Assembly (NCBI GenBank): GCA_039819665.1
Contig: JBCBRM010000033.1
Location: 34,197-98,196 of the forward strand
Direction: 5' to 3'
DNA: 64,000 bases
Origin: JAWPMV01 sp039819665
GTDB lineage: Bacteria; Bacteroidota; Bacteroidia; J057
Part shown: in pieces, positions 17,062 through 25,457 of the stretch
How the letters are laid out: each line of letters starts with the position of its first letter
Position numbering within the stretch: position 1 is the stretch's first letter
The notes under the pieces: model-generated
What the model was told of the DNA's origin: nothing
Databases searched by the model: none
The model's input: the letters and a program-made list of their open reading frames with translations, nothing else
Program-made: the position numbers and the translations under genes

Positions 17062-19254
17062 GTGAAAGAACAACTTGCGACAAGAGACAACAAGCTGCAC
17101 GAGGCATTAAAGAACTCCTTTGGGTACGACGAGTTCAGAGGAAGGCAACAGGAAGTGATTGAAAACCTGCTAGCAGGCAATAATACTTTCGTAATTATGC
17201 CTACGGGTGCAGGAAAATCCCTTTGCTATCAACTTCCTGCGATCATGATGGAGGGTACAGCCCTCGTGATCTCTCCCCTTATTGCCCTGATGAAAAATCA
17301 GGTCGATCAGCTTAATGCATTTGGTATTGAAGCTGGCTACTTAAATAGTAGCATGAATAGAGGGGATTATGAAGCCGTTAAACACAAAGTACTGAGCGGT
17401 AAGTTAAAACTGCTTTATGTAGCTCCTGAATCCTTGGTCAAGGAAGAGTTTATCGAATTTCTCAAACAGGCCAGGGTCAGTTTTATGGCGGTTGATGAGG
17501 CTCACTGTATTTCAGAATGGGGACATGACTTTCGCCCGGAATACAGAAGGATCAGGGAAATGCTCAATAGAATCGGTCAGGTGCCTATCATTGCCCTCAC
17601 CGCTACCGCTACTCCCAAAGTAAGACAAGACATCATCCACAATCTTCATATTGAAGATGCAGAGGTTTACCTGACCTCTTTCAACCGAGACAATCTTTAT
17701 TATGAAATCCGTCCCAAGGTTACGAATAGTAATGCCACGACAGAGATCATTAAATATATCAAGCAGAATCCCGGAAAATCTGGAATTGTTTACTGTTTGA
17801 GTAGAAGGAAAGTAGAAGAAAATGCAGAGATCCTGAATGTAAACGGGATCAAGGCAGTTCCTTATCATGCAGGCTTGGATGCTTCTACCCGTAGCCGACA
17901 CCAGGATATGTTCCTCAATGAGGACGTCCAGGTTGTAGTCGCTACCATTGCCTTCGGAATGGGGATCGATAAGCCTGACGTACGTTTTGTGATTCATTAT
18001 GATGTACCCAAAAGTATAGAAAGCTATTACCAGGAGACAGGCAGAGGTGGAAGAGATGGACTGGAAGGAAACTGCCTGCTGTTTTACGATTTTAATGATA
18101 TCGTGAAACTGGAAAAGTTCATGAAGGATAAGCCGGTGAGCGAAAGAGAATCGGGCAAGCATCTGCTATACGAAATGGCTGCTTTTGCAGAGTCCGGAAG
18201 TTGTCGTCGCAAACAAATGTTGCACTATTTTGGGGAGAGCTATGATGAGTCTGCCTGCAACAATATGTGCGACAACTGTCGCTACCCGAAAGAGAACTTT
18301 AATGCGACCAAATATGTGGACATGGCCTTGAGAGTCGTGAAAGCGGTTAATGAAAAATTTGGTCAGTCTGATTTGATCCATATCCTCCAGGGAATCAATA
18401 ACCAGAACATTGTGTTGTATGAGCACAATATGCTAGAGGAGTATGGAAAAGGGAGTGATATGGATGAAAGGCAATGGAAGTCCATATTCAGCCAGCTAAT
18501 TATCGAAGATTTTCTAATTAAAGATATCGATGAGTATGGCGTGATAAAATTAGGTCCCAAGGGGATTGCCTTCCTTAAAAAGCCACAGGAAATCAAGCTT
18601 ATTAAATACCAGGACCTCAGTGAACTCAAAAAGAATCATGAGCCGGTAGAAAAATTTAATACTTACGACAGTACCCTCTTCGATAAGCTGAAGGTATTGA
18701 GGAAAAAGATTGCGAAAGAAAAGAAGATTCCTCCTTATGTTGTATTTCAGGATCCTTCTTTGGAGGATATGGCTACCAAGTATCCCCTGAGTATGACAGA
18801 GTTTCGCAATATCATAGGCGTTGGAGAAGGAAAAGCGCGCAAGTTTGCGGCTCCTTTCATTAAACTCATCAAGGACTATGTTGAGGTCAACAATATCGAG
18901 CGTACCACAGATGTGGTTGTAAGATCGGCTGCCAGAAAGTCCATGAATAAGCTATTCATTATTCAACATGTGGATCGTAAAACGCCTTTAGATCAAATTG
19001 CAGAGATCAAAGGCCTGGAGTACACAGATTTACTAGAAAATGTAGAACAGATTGTTTATTCCGGGACCAGACTGAATATAGACTACTTTATAGAGGATCA
19101 GATGGACGATGATAAGATCGATGAAATCTATGATTATTTCATGAGTTCTGATACCGATAGCCTGGATGAAGCTGAAAATGAGCTGGGATTGGAATATGCC
19201 AGAGAGGAAATTCAACTTGTAAGGATAAAGTTTATATCAGAAGTGGGTAATTAA
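17062..19254 (+). CDS. recQ: ATP-dependent DNA helicase RecQ
   Basis: The 730-residue protein starts at GTG 17062 (VKEQLATRDNKLHEAL...FGYDEFRGRQ); no suitable ATG precedes the Q-motif. Helicase motifs are intact: Walker A MPTGAGKSLCYQLPA, DEAH in AVDEAHCISEWGHDFRPEYR, ALTATATP, and motif VI region YYQETGRGGRDG. The zinc-binding cysteines of the RQC region (C-RRKQMLHYFG...C-NNMC-DNC) follow, then a winged helix and an HRDC domain (about residues 540-610). The extra C-terminal helical region is common in Bacteroidota RecQ. It unwinds DNA 3'-5' in recombination and fork repair. Confidence 0.95.
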   Translation: MKEQLATRDNKLHEALKNSFGYDEFRGRQQEVIENLLAGNNTFVIMPTGAGKSLCYQLPAIMMEGTALVISPLIALMKNQVDQLNAFGIEAGYLNSSMNRGDYEAVKHKVLSGKLKLLYVAPESLVKEEFIEFLKQARVSFMAVDEAHCISEWGHDFRPEYRRIREMLNRIGQVPIIALTATATPKVRQDIIHNLHIEDAEVYLTSFNRDNLYYEIRPKVTNSNATTEIIKYIKQNPGKSGIVYCLSRRKVEENAEILNVNGIKAVPYHAGLDASTRSRHQDMFLNEDVQVVVATIAFGMGIDKPDVRFVIHYDVPKSIESYYQETGRGGRDGLEGNCLLFYDFNDIVKLEKFMKDKPVSERESGKHLLYEMAAFAESGSCRRKQMLHYFGESYDESACNNMCDNCRYPKENFNATKYVDMALRVVKAVNEKFGQSDLIHILQGINNQNIVLYEHNMLEEYGKGSDMDERQWKSIFSQLIIEDFLIKDIDEYGVIKLGPKGIAFLKKPQEIKLIKYQDLSELKKNHEPVEKFNTYDSTLFDKLKVLRKKIAKEKKIPPYVVFQDPSLEDMATKYPLSMTEFRNIIGVGEGKARKFAAPFIKLIKDYVEVNNIERTTDVVVRSAARKSMNKLFIIQHVDRKTPLDQIAEIKGLEYTDLLENVEQIVYSGTRLNIDYFIEDQMDDDKIDEIYDYFMSSDTDSLDEAENELGLEYAREEIQLVRIKFISEVGN

Positions 19255-19304
19255 GCGCGGGATTTGTACTTTTGTACTCAAACAACCCGAAAAATCAAGA
19301 CCGT

Positions 19305-19856
19305 ATGGATATCGTAAAGGAACTCGAGAAGTTGGAAGACAAATATTATGGCGAGTGGGAAGAAGATAAAGGCCCGCTGATCGAAGAGATGACCAAGCTC
19401 CATATGTCCGTTGGTGAAGACGAAGACAGTTTCAACAGATTTTTGGTTCAGACCGCAGAACGATTCGGGGGTAGCTATATCCCTTACTTATTTTGGGATA
19501 AACTTTCCTATTTTATCGATACCCCCGAAGAAAGATATTATATCCAGGAGCTGATTAAGGCTTTCGCTAATTCAAACTTTGATGATGACGAGCAAAGAAT
19601 GCTAAAGCCGCTACTGGTTACCTATTTCGCCAAGGAAAAAGTATTTGAAATAAATAAACTCCGGGCTATGCTGATCGATAAAGCTCACCCAGAGGTTCGC
19701 GAGTATTTCATGAACCTATTAAACTTTATCGAAAAGAATCAAAAGGCGACAGAAATGTATTGTGAGAAGTTTGAATTGCTGAAGACAGTTCATCCTGATT
19801 TTAGCTTATTGAGACTTCCTATTAGTGAACTGAGAGAAAAAATCCCTCAGGCTTAA
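19305..19856 (+). CDS. Conserved hypothetical helical protein
   Basis: The ATG at 19305 gives a 183-residue soluble, acidic, all-helical protein (MDIVKELEKLEDKYYGEWEE...). A perfect -7-like box TACTTTTG lies at 19267-19274, inside the extension that an in-frame TTG start at 19272 would need, which favours the ATG. There is no signal peptide, membrane segment or recognised motif. It lies 50 bp after recQ on the same strand and may be cotranscribed with it or use its own promoter. Function unknown. Confidence 0.7.
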   Translation: MDIVKELEKLEDKYYGEWEEDKGPLIEEMTKLHMSVGEDEDSFNRFLVQTAERFGGSYIPYLFWDKLSYFIDTPEERYYIQELIKAFANSNFDDDEQRMLKPLLVTYFAKEKVFEINKLRAMLIDKAHPEVREYFMNLLNFIEKNQKATEMYCEKFELLKTVHPDFSLLRLPISELREKIPQA

Positions 19857-19979
19857 ATCAAGCTTTCCCCACGTATTGAGTAAAACGCCCTTCGCCTTCG
19901 ATTGATAAACAAACGCAAAAGAATTGTTGAGCTGTCGATAGACACCTCTTTATTGTAATTGCTTACTCTTGTAACTGGA

Positions 19980-20537
19980 ATGACTGCTTTTGAATTAAAG
20001 CGGATTGCCTGGTGGGAAGGCCTGTCTGATGAATGGAGGCAAATCCTCATTAAAAACCTGGACCTTGAAGGCCTTTTTGACCTGAAAGACCTTTGCTATC
20101 TGGACACCCTCGAATCTCTGGATTGCAATGCCTGCTCTATACGTTCCCTTGATCCCCTCCACTATTTCCCTTATCTCAAAGAACTCAATCTTAGCAATAC
20201 GACTGTCTCTGATTATCAGGGGCTAAAGTATGTCCGACATCTCAAAAAACTGGACCTGAGCTTCTGTGCAGATATTGACCTGCAAAAATTGACCTCTTTG
20301 ACTTCTCTGGAAATTCTGGATATCTCTTATCCCGGTAGTGATATCAAAAATCCGGAAAAACTCGCTAACCTACCCTCACTAACCTATGTAAATGCAAATG
20401 CCTGCAAAGAAATTTCCTTATTGCGAATGGCTAAAGCTCCACAGCTTTCCTTTTTAAGCATGGAGTTTTGTTATTTGGGGGAAATGGAAGTGAATATGTT
20501 TGAATCCCTCAAACCCAATTGCGTGCTGAAGTATTAG
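19980..20537 (+). CDS. Leucine-rich repeat protein
   Basis: The ATG at 19980 starts a 185-residue protein. Its N-terminal cap (WWEGLSDEWRQILIKNLDL) is typical of Bacteroidota LRR proteins. Five to six LRR units follow with pattern L..L..LD.S.......L..L (LDTLESLDC, FPYLKELNLSNTTVSDYQGL, VRHLKKLDLSF, LTSLEILDIS, LPSLTYVNAN, APQLSFLSME). No signal peptide, so probably cytoplasmic. LRR arrays are protein-binding scaffolds; the partner is unknown. A near-consensus -7 box (TACTCTTG) lies at 19964-19971. Confidence 0.8.
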   Translation: MTAFELKRIAWWEGLSDEWRQILIKNLDLEGLFDLKDLCYLDTLESLDCNACSIRSLDPLHYFPYLKELNLSNTTVSDYQGLKYVRHLKKLDLSFCADIDLQKLTSLTSLEILDISYPGSDIKNPEKLANLPSLTYVNANACKEISLLRMAKAPQLSFLSMEFCYLGEMEVNMFESLKPNCVLKY

Positions 20538-20550
20538 GCAAGGATAATTG

Positions 20551-20583
20551 TTGATGGCCTTCCCTTCAATTTTACTAGATTTG
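20551..20583 (+). promoter_or_regulatory. Bacteroidota-type promoter, start codon immediately downstream
   Basis: TTG (20551-20553), a 22-bp spacer and a perfect -7 box TAGATTTG (20576-20583) precede the ATG at 20589. Transcription starting about 6-7 bases after the -7 box would begin at or next to the start codon, so the mRNA may be leaderless. Confidence 0.55.
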
Positions 20584-20588
20584 TAGGG

Positions 20589-21494
20589 ATGTTAAAGCAA
20601 TGGGTTTATCCCTTATATCGATTTTCGCATGATTTCCTCTTTGCCAGCAGGAATATCAATCCCATTTTCCCTAAAAAGCATGGAGGAAGAGCGGTAAAAG
20701 CCGGACACATTTCTGATGAACATTTAGAGAATCCCGATCTGGATACCCTGCTTGAACAAGGCTTTCGGGATATCGGAGTAAAAGTGCATAGCTATAACAT
20801 CGATGCCAAAGGCTATCGGGATTACCTGAAGCTTGCTGATTATCCGGCTGATTATTATGGCGGTGGCTTGGACCCTCAGCAAAATTTCACCGAAAAGACC
20901 CTGGAGCATTATGTTTCACTGGATTTTTTGCAGTTGGGGAAAGAAAGTACCTTCATTGACATAGCCGCTTGTACCTCACCCTTTTCGGAAATCCTCCATC
21001 AAAAAATGGGAGTGACCCACACCTTTCAACAAGACCTCATCTACCCCAAAGGAGTCAACGGAAATAAGATTGGCGGTTGGGCGCATGAATTGTACCTGGA
21101 AGGCGAAAGTGTGGATGCAGTAAGTTTACATTGCTCTCTCGAGCATTTTGAAGGCAATTCGGATACCCTTTTCTTTCAAGAGCTGGAACGTGTACTCAAG
21201 CCAGGAGGACGAGCTGTGATTCTTCCTTTTTATCTGGCCCATGAATTTAGTAATCATATTGATCCCGCATATAATCTACTGAAGAATCACCATCCCCCTC
21301 TGGATGAAAAAGCAAGGCTCCGCTATTGCAATTGGTACCAATTTTTTTCGCGCCACTATGATCCTGAAGCATTGAAAAGGCGGGTATTGGATCGGGCTCC
21401 AAGGCTAGAGTTGAATTTGTATAGGGTTAGTAATTTTAAAGAAGTATACAAAGATTCTTATTTGCGATGGATAGGTGTTTTTGAAAAGAAATAA
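20589..21494 (+). CDS. SAM-dependent class I methyltransferase
   Basis: This is a 301-residue protein. The central part fits a Rossmann-like methyltransferase: STFIDIAACTSPFSEIL (motif I region, atypical because the usual E/DxGxGxG glycines are replaced), then VDAVSLHCSLEHFEG (motif IV/post-I region) and LERVLKPGGRAVILPF (motif V/VI, strongly typical). The substrate is unknown. The N-terminus has a hydrophobic/aromatic segment but no clear signal peptide. It is followed after 3 bp by a hydrolase gene and is probably cotranscribed with it. Confidence 0.78.
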   Translation: MLKQWVYPLYRFSHDFLFASRNINPIFPKKHGGRAVKAGHISDEHLENPDLDTLLEQGFRDIGVKVHSYNIDAKGYRDYLKLADYPADYYGGGLDPQQNFTEKTLEHYVSLDFLQLGKESTFIDIAACTSPFSEILHQKMGVTHTFQQDLIYPKGVNGNKIGGWAHELYLEGESVDAVSLHCSLEHFEGNSDTLFFQELERVLKPGGRAVILPFYLAHEFSNHIDPAYNLLKNHHPPLDEKARLRYCNWYQFFSRHYDPEALKRRVLDRAPRLELNLYRVSNFKEVYKDSYLRWIGVFEKK

Positions 21495-21497
21495 ACC

Positions 21498-22178
21498 ATG
21501 GAAATTAGTGAATACAAATTTGAAGCGCATCCGGATAAAGGAGAAGTGAGTTCTATCCTCATGATGCCGGATAATCCTAAAGCATTGATCAGCCTTGGAC
21601 ATGGAGCCGGTGCTGGTATGACTCATCATCATATGGAAAGTCTGGTTGCCGCTTTGGCCAAAGTAGGTATTGCCTCTTTTCGTTATAATTTCCCCTATAT
21701 GGAAAGAGGGAAAGGGAGGGATTCGCAAAAAGTATCGCTAGCGACTGTCCGTAATGCTGCTACACAGGCACTGGAACTTTCCGAAGGATTGCCTTTGTTG
21801 GCAGGAGGGCATTCTTTTGGTGGGAGAATGACTTCTCTTGTCGCTTCAGAAGAAGCCATCAAAGGCGTGAAGGGGCTCATCTTTTTTTCCTTTCCCCTAC
21901 ATGCGCCTGGGAAGCCCGGAATTGAAAGAGCCGCTCATCTTTCTGAGATCAGTGTGCCTATGCTATTTGTTTCTGGAGACAGGGATACCTTTACTCAGCA
22001 GGATTTATACAAGGGGGTAATAAATGATTTAGGGGAAAAAGCCGACTTACATCTCATTCATACAGCTGGACATGGTTTCAAATACCTCAAAAGGACTCGT
22101 ACTAGTATAGAGAATGTGTATGAAGAGGCAGCCAGGGTTTCCCATGAATGGCTGGAGAAACAAACAATCACTACATAA
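21498..22178 (+). CDS. Alpha/beta hydrolase (TEX30/KANL3-like, dienelactone-hydrolase clan)
   Basis: This is a 226-residue cytoplasmic protein. The oxyanion segment ISLGHGAGAGMTHHHM, the nucleophile elbow GGHSFGGRM (Ser in G-H-S-F-G), VSGDRDTFT (Asp) and HTAGHGFKY (His) provide a complete catalytic triad in canonical order. The length and the GHGAG motif match the small KANL3/TEX30-like hydrolase family found in many bacteria. Substrate unknown. It lies 3 bp after the methyltransferase gene. Confidence 0.85.
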   Translation: MEISEYKFEAHPDKGEVSSILMMPDNPKALISLGHGAGAGMTHHHMESLVAALAKVGIASFRYNFPYMERGKGRDSQKVSLATVRNAATQALELSEGLPLLAGGHSFGGRMTSLVASEEAIKGVKGLIFFSFPLHAPGKPGIERAAHLSEISVPMLFVSGDRDTFTQQDLYKGVINDLGEKADLHLIHTAGHGFKYLKRTRTSIENVYEEAARVSHEWLEKQTITT

Positions 22179-22204
22179 AAAAAAGCCCCTTCGCTAGAAG
22201 GGGC
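22177..22204 (-). terminator. Intrinsic terminator of the DoxX-like gene
   Basis: The stem GCCCCTTC / GAAGGGGC with a 4-nt loop is followed on the minus strand by eight T. It lies between the convergent hydrolase and DoxX-like genes. Confidence 0.85.
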
Positions 22205-22224
22205 CAAATATCTACGTGTGACGT

Positions 22225-22590
22225 TTAACTCATAGTTTTGCTTCCCATGCCTGCCATCATAAAGGCAGCGCCTGCTAGGGCAATATCTTTAAGCATACTT
22301 GGCATTGCCATCTGATTTGTTCCTTCCATAACAGCTGGCAGGTGAATAGTAAGTGCATAAATCAATAATAAAGCGCCCAGTCCAATACCAGCCCAGTAAT
22401 CCATTTTTCCAATTATCAGACTTATACCTGCTGCTAGCATTGCAAGTCCAGTAAGATAGACCCAGAATACGCCTCCAGGTATAGGTACCATGCCCGCCAT
22501 ATCACCGGCTCCCAGAAAGTGAAAGACCCCAAATAAAATAAAAGGGATAGCATACAGATAACGTGAGATTTTAGAAGTGAGTAGTTCCAT
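22225..22590 (-). CDS. DoxX-like four-helix membrane protein
   Basis: This 121-residue protein consists almost entirely of four hydrophobic helices (YAIPFILFGVFHFLGAG; VFWVYLTGLAMLAAGISLII; WAGIGLGALLLIYALTIHL; DIALAGAAFMMAGMG), with the F-G-x-x-H near the first helix that is common in DoxX/DUF4267-type proteins. Roles in the family are poorly defined (thiosulfate:quinone oxidoreductase small subunit in archaea; redox or stress-linked elsewhere). Monocistronic with its own terminator. Confidence 0.75.
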   Translation of the reverse strand: MELLTSKISRYLYAIPFILFGVFHFLGAGDMAGMVPIPGGVFWVYLTGLAMLAAGISLIIGKMDYWAGIGLGALLLIYALTIHLPAVMEGTNQMAMPSMLKDIALAGAAFMMAGMGSKTMS

Positions 22591-22789
22591 AATGTTAGGT
22601 ATGTATGGGTGAAAAAAATCGTAAGTAGTCTTTCCTAGAAATTTTTTATCTGTATTCTCAGATTATGCCTAACATCATTTTTTTCGATCCTTTATTCAAC
22701 ATACAAAAATCTTTGTTTAAACACCAAATTTGCTAATCCTTATTTATCAAGGGGTTATGGAGGAAGAAGGACTGAATTGTTAAATTCCT

Positions 22790-22797
22790 TACCTTTG
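22790..22797 (+). promoter_or_regulatory. Perfect -7 box directly before a start codon
   Basis: TACCTTTG matches TANNTTTG exactly and ends 5 bases before the ATG at 22803. No well-spaced TTG -33 box is seen. This is a second case of a candidate leaderless transcript in the window. Confidence 0.45.
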
Positions 22798-22802
22798 GAA
22801 AT

Positions 22803-23351
22803 ATGAAGTATATCCTGTGTAGTTGGTTGACTTTACTTCTTTTTTCCAGTCTTTGTGGGCAGGGACTCCGGGATGGAATGATCCTGAAACCACAATTATT
22901 ATTTGGAGAATTGCGGATGGATCTACCCGAAAGTGTACTTAAAATAGAGTTGGATACAGGACGCTTGGTACTTCGTGATGTTTTTGAGCATGAAGCGGGT
23001 ATGCGCAGTTTTTATGACAGTCTCAGGACTCTTAATATTAGTTTTCGTAAGAGAGAAGCCGGACTTTCCCGATCCTCTATTCAAAAACTAACTAGCAATA
23101 TGGCTACCGGATTTTACCGGGGAACCATTTATCGTCAGGAGGAGCTTAGCGTAAATGGTCTAGATATATTTGTATTGGATATGATTGGCTACTGGAATGG
23201 TGCCAAAGAGCCGAGCAGTATGTTCTTCCTGCATGTTTATACAGAAAGCCATACTTATAACCTCACTATGCGATACCCTGAGGAGGATTTTGATTATAGT
23301 GATTCAATAAAGGAAGAGATGATTTATTCTATTCGACTAGTAGAGAATTAG
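22803..23351 (+). CDS. Secreted hypothetical protein
   Basis: This 182-residue protein begins with a signal peptide (MKYILCSWLTLLLFSSLCG, cleavage probably after GQ). The mature part is a small mixed alpha/beta domain with no motif I recognise and no C-terminal sorting domain. It is probably periplasmic. Its stop codon overlaps that of the convergent TPR gene by 4 bp, so the 3' ends interlock and there is no terminator between them. Confidence 0.7.
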   Translation: MKYILCSWLTLLLFSSLCGQGLRDGMILKPQLLFGELRMDLPESVLKIELDTGRLVLRDVFEHEAGMRSFYDSLRTLNISFRKREAGLSRSSIQKLTSNMATGFYRGTIYRQEELSVNGLDIFVLDMIGYWNGAKEPSSMFFLHVYTESHTYNLTMRYPEEDFDYSDSIKEEMIYSIRLVEN

Positions 23352-24265
23352 GCTTTAGAGGCAGGAAATTTGTTGAGCAATTTCTTTACTTGAGGGATTT
23401 CCTTAAGCTCTTTAAATTCCTCCGTCTCGAACATTCTCCAGGCAGGGCATCCTTTTTTGAGGGCGATCTCCAGGTGATGGACAAAGCGAATTTCTTCTCC
23501 TTTCAAGCCATAAATTGCAGCCAGTGTACAATGCGAATTCCCATTATTTGGGCTCAGGACAACCGAGCGATTAGCATCCTCAAAGGCTTCCTCTATGCGT
23601 CCCAATTTTTGATAGCAATTCGCACGATTATTATAGGCTTTGGCGAAAGAAGGTGCCAGCCGTAAGGCATGGGAATAATCGTCTAATGCCGATTCATAGT
23701 CCTGCATATTGAAGAAAAGGTTGCCACGATTGTAGATGGCCTGTACGAGGTCTGGATCCAGAAAAATTGCCTCATCATAATCCATCATCGCTTTTTTCAA
23801 TTCCCCTCGCTTTTCAAAAGCATATCCTCGATAATAATAGGCTTGTGCCAGATTGGCGTCCAGACTTATGGCTTCATTGAAATCCGCCATAGCAGCTGCA
23901 GGATTTCCCATACGATAGTACACATAGCCCCGATTATTGTAGGTCTGGGCTTGCTCCGGATTCAACTTAAGGGCAGCTGTATAGTCTTCCAGGGCATCCT
24001 GGAGTTTTCCGAGGTCATCATTCACATATCCTCGGTTGTTATACGCCATCGAATCATCGGGCGCAAGCTTCAGGGCCGTATTAAAATCCTGTAAAGCCTT
24101 TTTCTTTTGACCTATTTGATAATAGGCAATGGCACGATTGTAATATGCAAAAGCATCCTTTGGATCGACTTTAGCTGCCTGTGAAAAAGCCTTAATTGCG
24201 GATTTGAAATTACCCTGCTGAGATAATTCCATCCCTTGATCTATATAGGTTTGGGATTGGGTCAT
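23348..24265 (-). CDS. Tetratricopeptide repeat protein (about eight TPRs)
   Basis: This 305-residue protein is built from successive 34-residue TPR units: the consensus A(Y/W)xNRG...G....A..D...A..L.P is clear from residue 5 to about 275, for example YNNRGYVNDDLGKLQDALED and YNNRGYVYYRMGNPAAAMAD. No signal peptide or membrane segment, so a cytoplasmic scaffold is likely. It lies downstream of the amidase/STAND cluster on the same strand but is separated from it by 225 bp and a hairpin at 24374-24395, so I treat it as separate. Confidence 0.88.
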   Translation of the reverse strand: MTQSQTYIDQGMELSQQGNFKSAIKAFSQAAKVDPKDAFAYYNRAIAYYQIGQKKKALQDFNTALKLAPDDSMAYNNRGYVNDDLGKLQDALEDYTAALKLNPEQAQTYNNRGYVYYRMGNPAAAMADFNEAISLDANLAQAYYYRGYAFEKRGELKKAMMDYDEAIFLDPDLVQAIYNRGNLFFNMQDYESALDDYSHALRLAPSFAKAYNNRANCYQKLGRIEEAFEDANRSVVLSPNNGNSHCTLAAIYGLKGEEIRFVHHLEIALKKGCPAWRMFETEEFKELKEIPQVKKLLNKFPASKA

Positions 24266-24373
24266 ATCAGTATCATTATAAACCTACAATGCATCTGTCG
24301 AATGGACATGCATGGATAAATCCAAATTAGAGAAAAATCGTGCTTGTTGAACAAGTTGCGAGTGAAATGTAAG

Positions 24374-24399
24374 AAATGCCTGAAGAATGGCATTTTCTC
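24374..24399. terminator. Terminator-like hairpin after the amidase-2 gene
   Basis: The arms AAATGCC / GGCATTT enclose an 8-nt loop and are flanked by T-containing sequence on both strands. It marks the probable end of the five-gene minus-strand cluster. Confidence 0.5.
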
Positions 24400-24490
24400 C
24401 CAAGAATTTCTTCCAAAATCGTATGAAAATAAGTCTAACGAGGCTGTAGATCCTGTCTACTCAAGCAATACGCAAACATGGAAAAGGGGC

Positions 24491-25414
24491 TTAAATTTCT
24501 GGCCCATCTTCTCCATAGATGGACGAATCTGTATTTCCAAATTCCATACCACGACTCATCATTGCGGCTTCAATTTCAGTTTCAGAGCTATGGGTAATCA
24601 TATCCAGGCCACGAGTACGAGTGAGTTTTGGTTTGTAGCCATCTTTCATTCCCACTTCAAGTTTTTCCCAATTGAAGGCAGGGCCAATGTCCCACTTTCC
24701 TCTATCTCTGAAATTTACATGAGAGCAAATGCCTGTGAAGTTGCGGGCGTCTTCTGTGGAGCGAAAAGGCACATCTCTGTCGCCATCGGATAGAAAGGTT
24801 TTAGGTATGTTATAGACAGCGGTAAGGTAACGAAGTAATACGATCAGACTTTCGTATTGCTGATCTGTATGAGTCGCAAAATACGTAGCATCTCGAAAGG
24901 GGATATCCAGCTCCTGATATGCAGTAGTTTGAGTAACTTTTGCAAAATCTACCCCTCTCCAGGTAGTGATAGTATCTCCAGATTTTTTTAGCGGGCCCCA
25001 GTTGGAAAGTTCGATGCCAATAGAACGTGAACTCTGGTGGGTATTTCCTCCGACTGCTCCTCTTCCCAAATGATAAGACCAATGTCCGGAAGATGCGAAA
25101 AGTTTATAAATCGTTCCATCTCTCCCAATCAAAAAAGCTGTAGAGATATGCCTGCCTTTGGTGGTAAGTGATCTCATATCTCCCGGCAATTTTCCAGCCG
25201 TAAAATGAAGTACTATTTTATCCTTCTTGATTTTTTCGGGATAATAATAACTCGCATCTCCATCTTTTTTGCTCACCTGATAATGATCCAGGGTATAATC
25301 CTCTCCGGGAATAGGCGTATGAAATTTTTCGAAGGAATGATTTGTCAGGCTTTTCTTGATGGCTTCAAAAGTATCTCGGGCTTCGGGATTGGGAAAGATT
25401 AGGTCAAATTCCAT
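24491..25414 (-). CDS. N-acetylmuramoyl-L-alanine amidase (Amidase_2 fold), no signal peptide
   Basis: In this 307-residue protein the zinc-amidase fold is clear: IVLHFTAGKL (His70), SIGIELSNWG (Glu135), GICSHVNFR (His232) and KWDIGPAFNW (Asp242). These correspond to the zinc ligands and catalytic Glu of the PGRP/T7-lysozyme amidase family, which cuts the MurNAc to L-Ala bond. It aligns over its whole length with residues ~270-561 of the larger amidase at 31925-33610, including the C-terminal tail (SIYGEDGPEI versus SIYGPDGPEVDI). The N-terminus (MEFDLIFPNPEARD) is not a signal peptide. It is the last gene of the five-gene cluster, 43 bp after the STAND NTPase. Confidence 0.87.
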   Translation of the reverse strand: MEFDLIFPNPEARDTFEAIKKSLTNHSFEKFHTPIPGEDYTLDHYQVSKKDGDASYYYPEKIKKDKIVLHFTAGKLPGDMRSLTTKGRHISTAFLIGRDGTIYKLFASSGHWSYHLGRGAVGGNTHQSSRSIGIELSNWGPLKKSGDTITTWRGVDFAKVTQTTAYQELDIPFRDATYFATHTDQQYESLIVLLRYLTAVYNIPKTFLSDGDRDVPFRSTEDARNFTGICSHVNFRDRGKWDIGPAFNWEKLEVGMKDGYKPKLTRTRGLDMITHSSETEIEAAMMSRGMEFGNTDSSIYGEDGPEI

Positions 25415-25457
25415 GGATTTTTATAATTGTGTGTGAAAATTTAGCTACGAATTGATT

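Noticed and set aside
17512..18162. 216-residue minus-strand frame inside recQ
   Set aside because: Lies entirely opposite the helicase motifs, which are clearly conserved on the plus strand.
24344..24793. 149-residue plus-strand frame overlapping the end of amidase 2
   Set aside because: Mostly antisense to the conserved amidase C-terminus.
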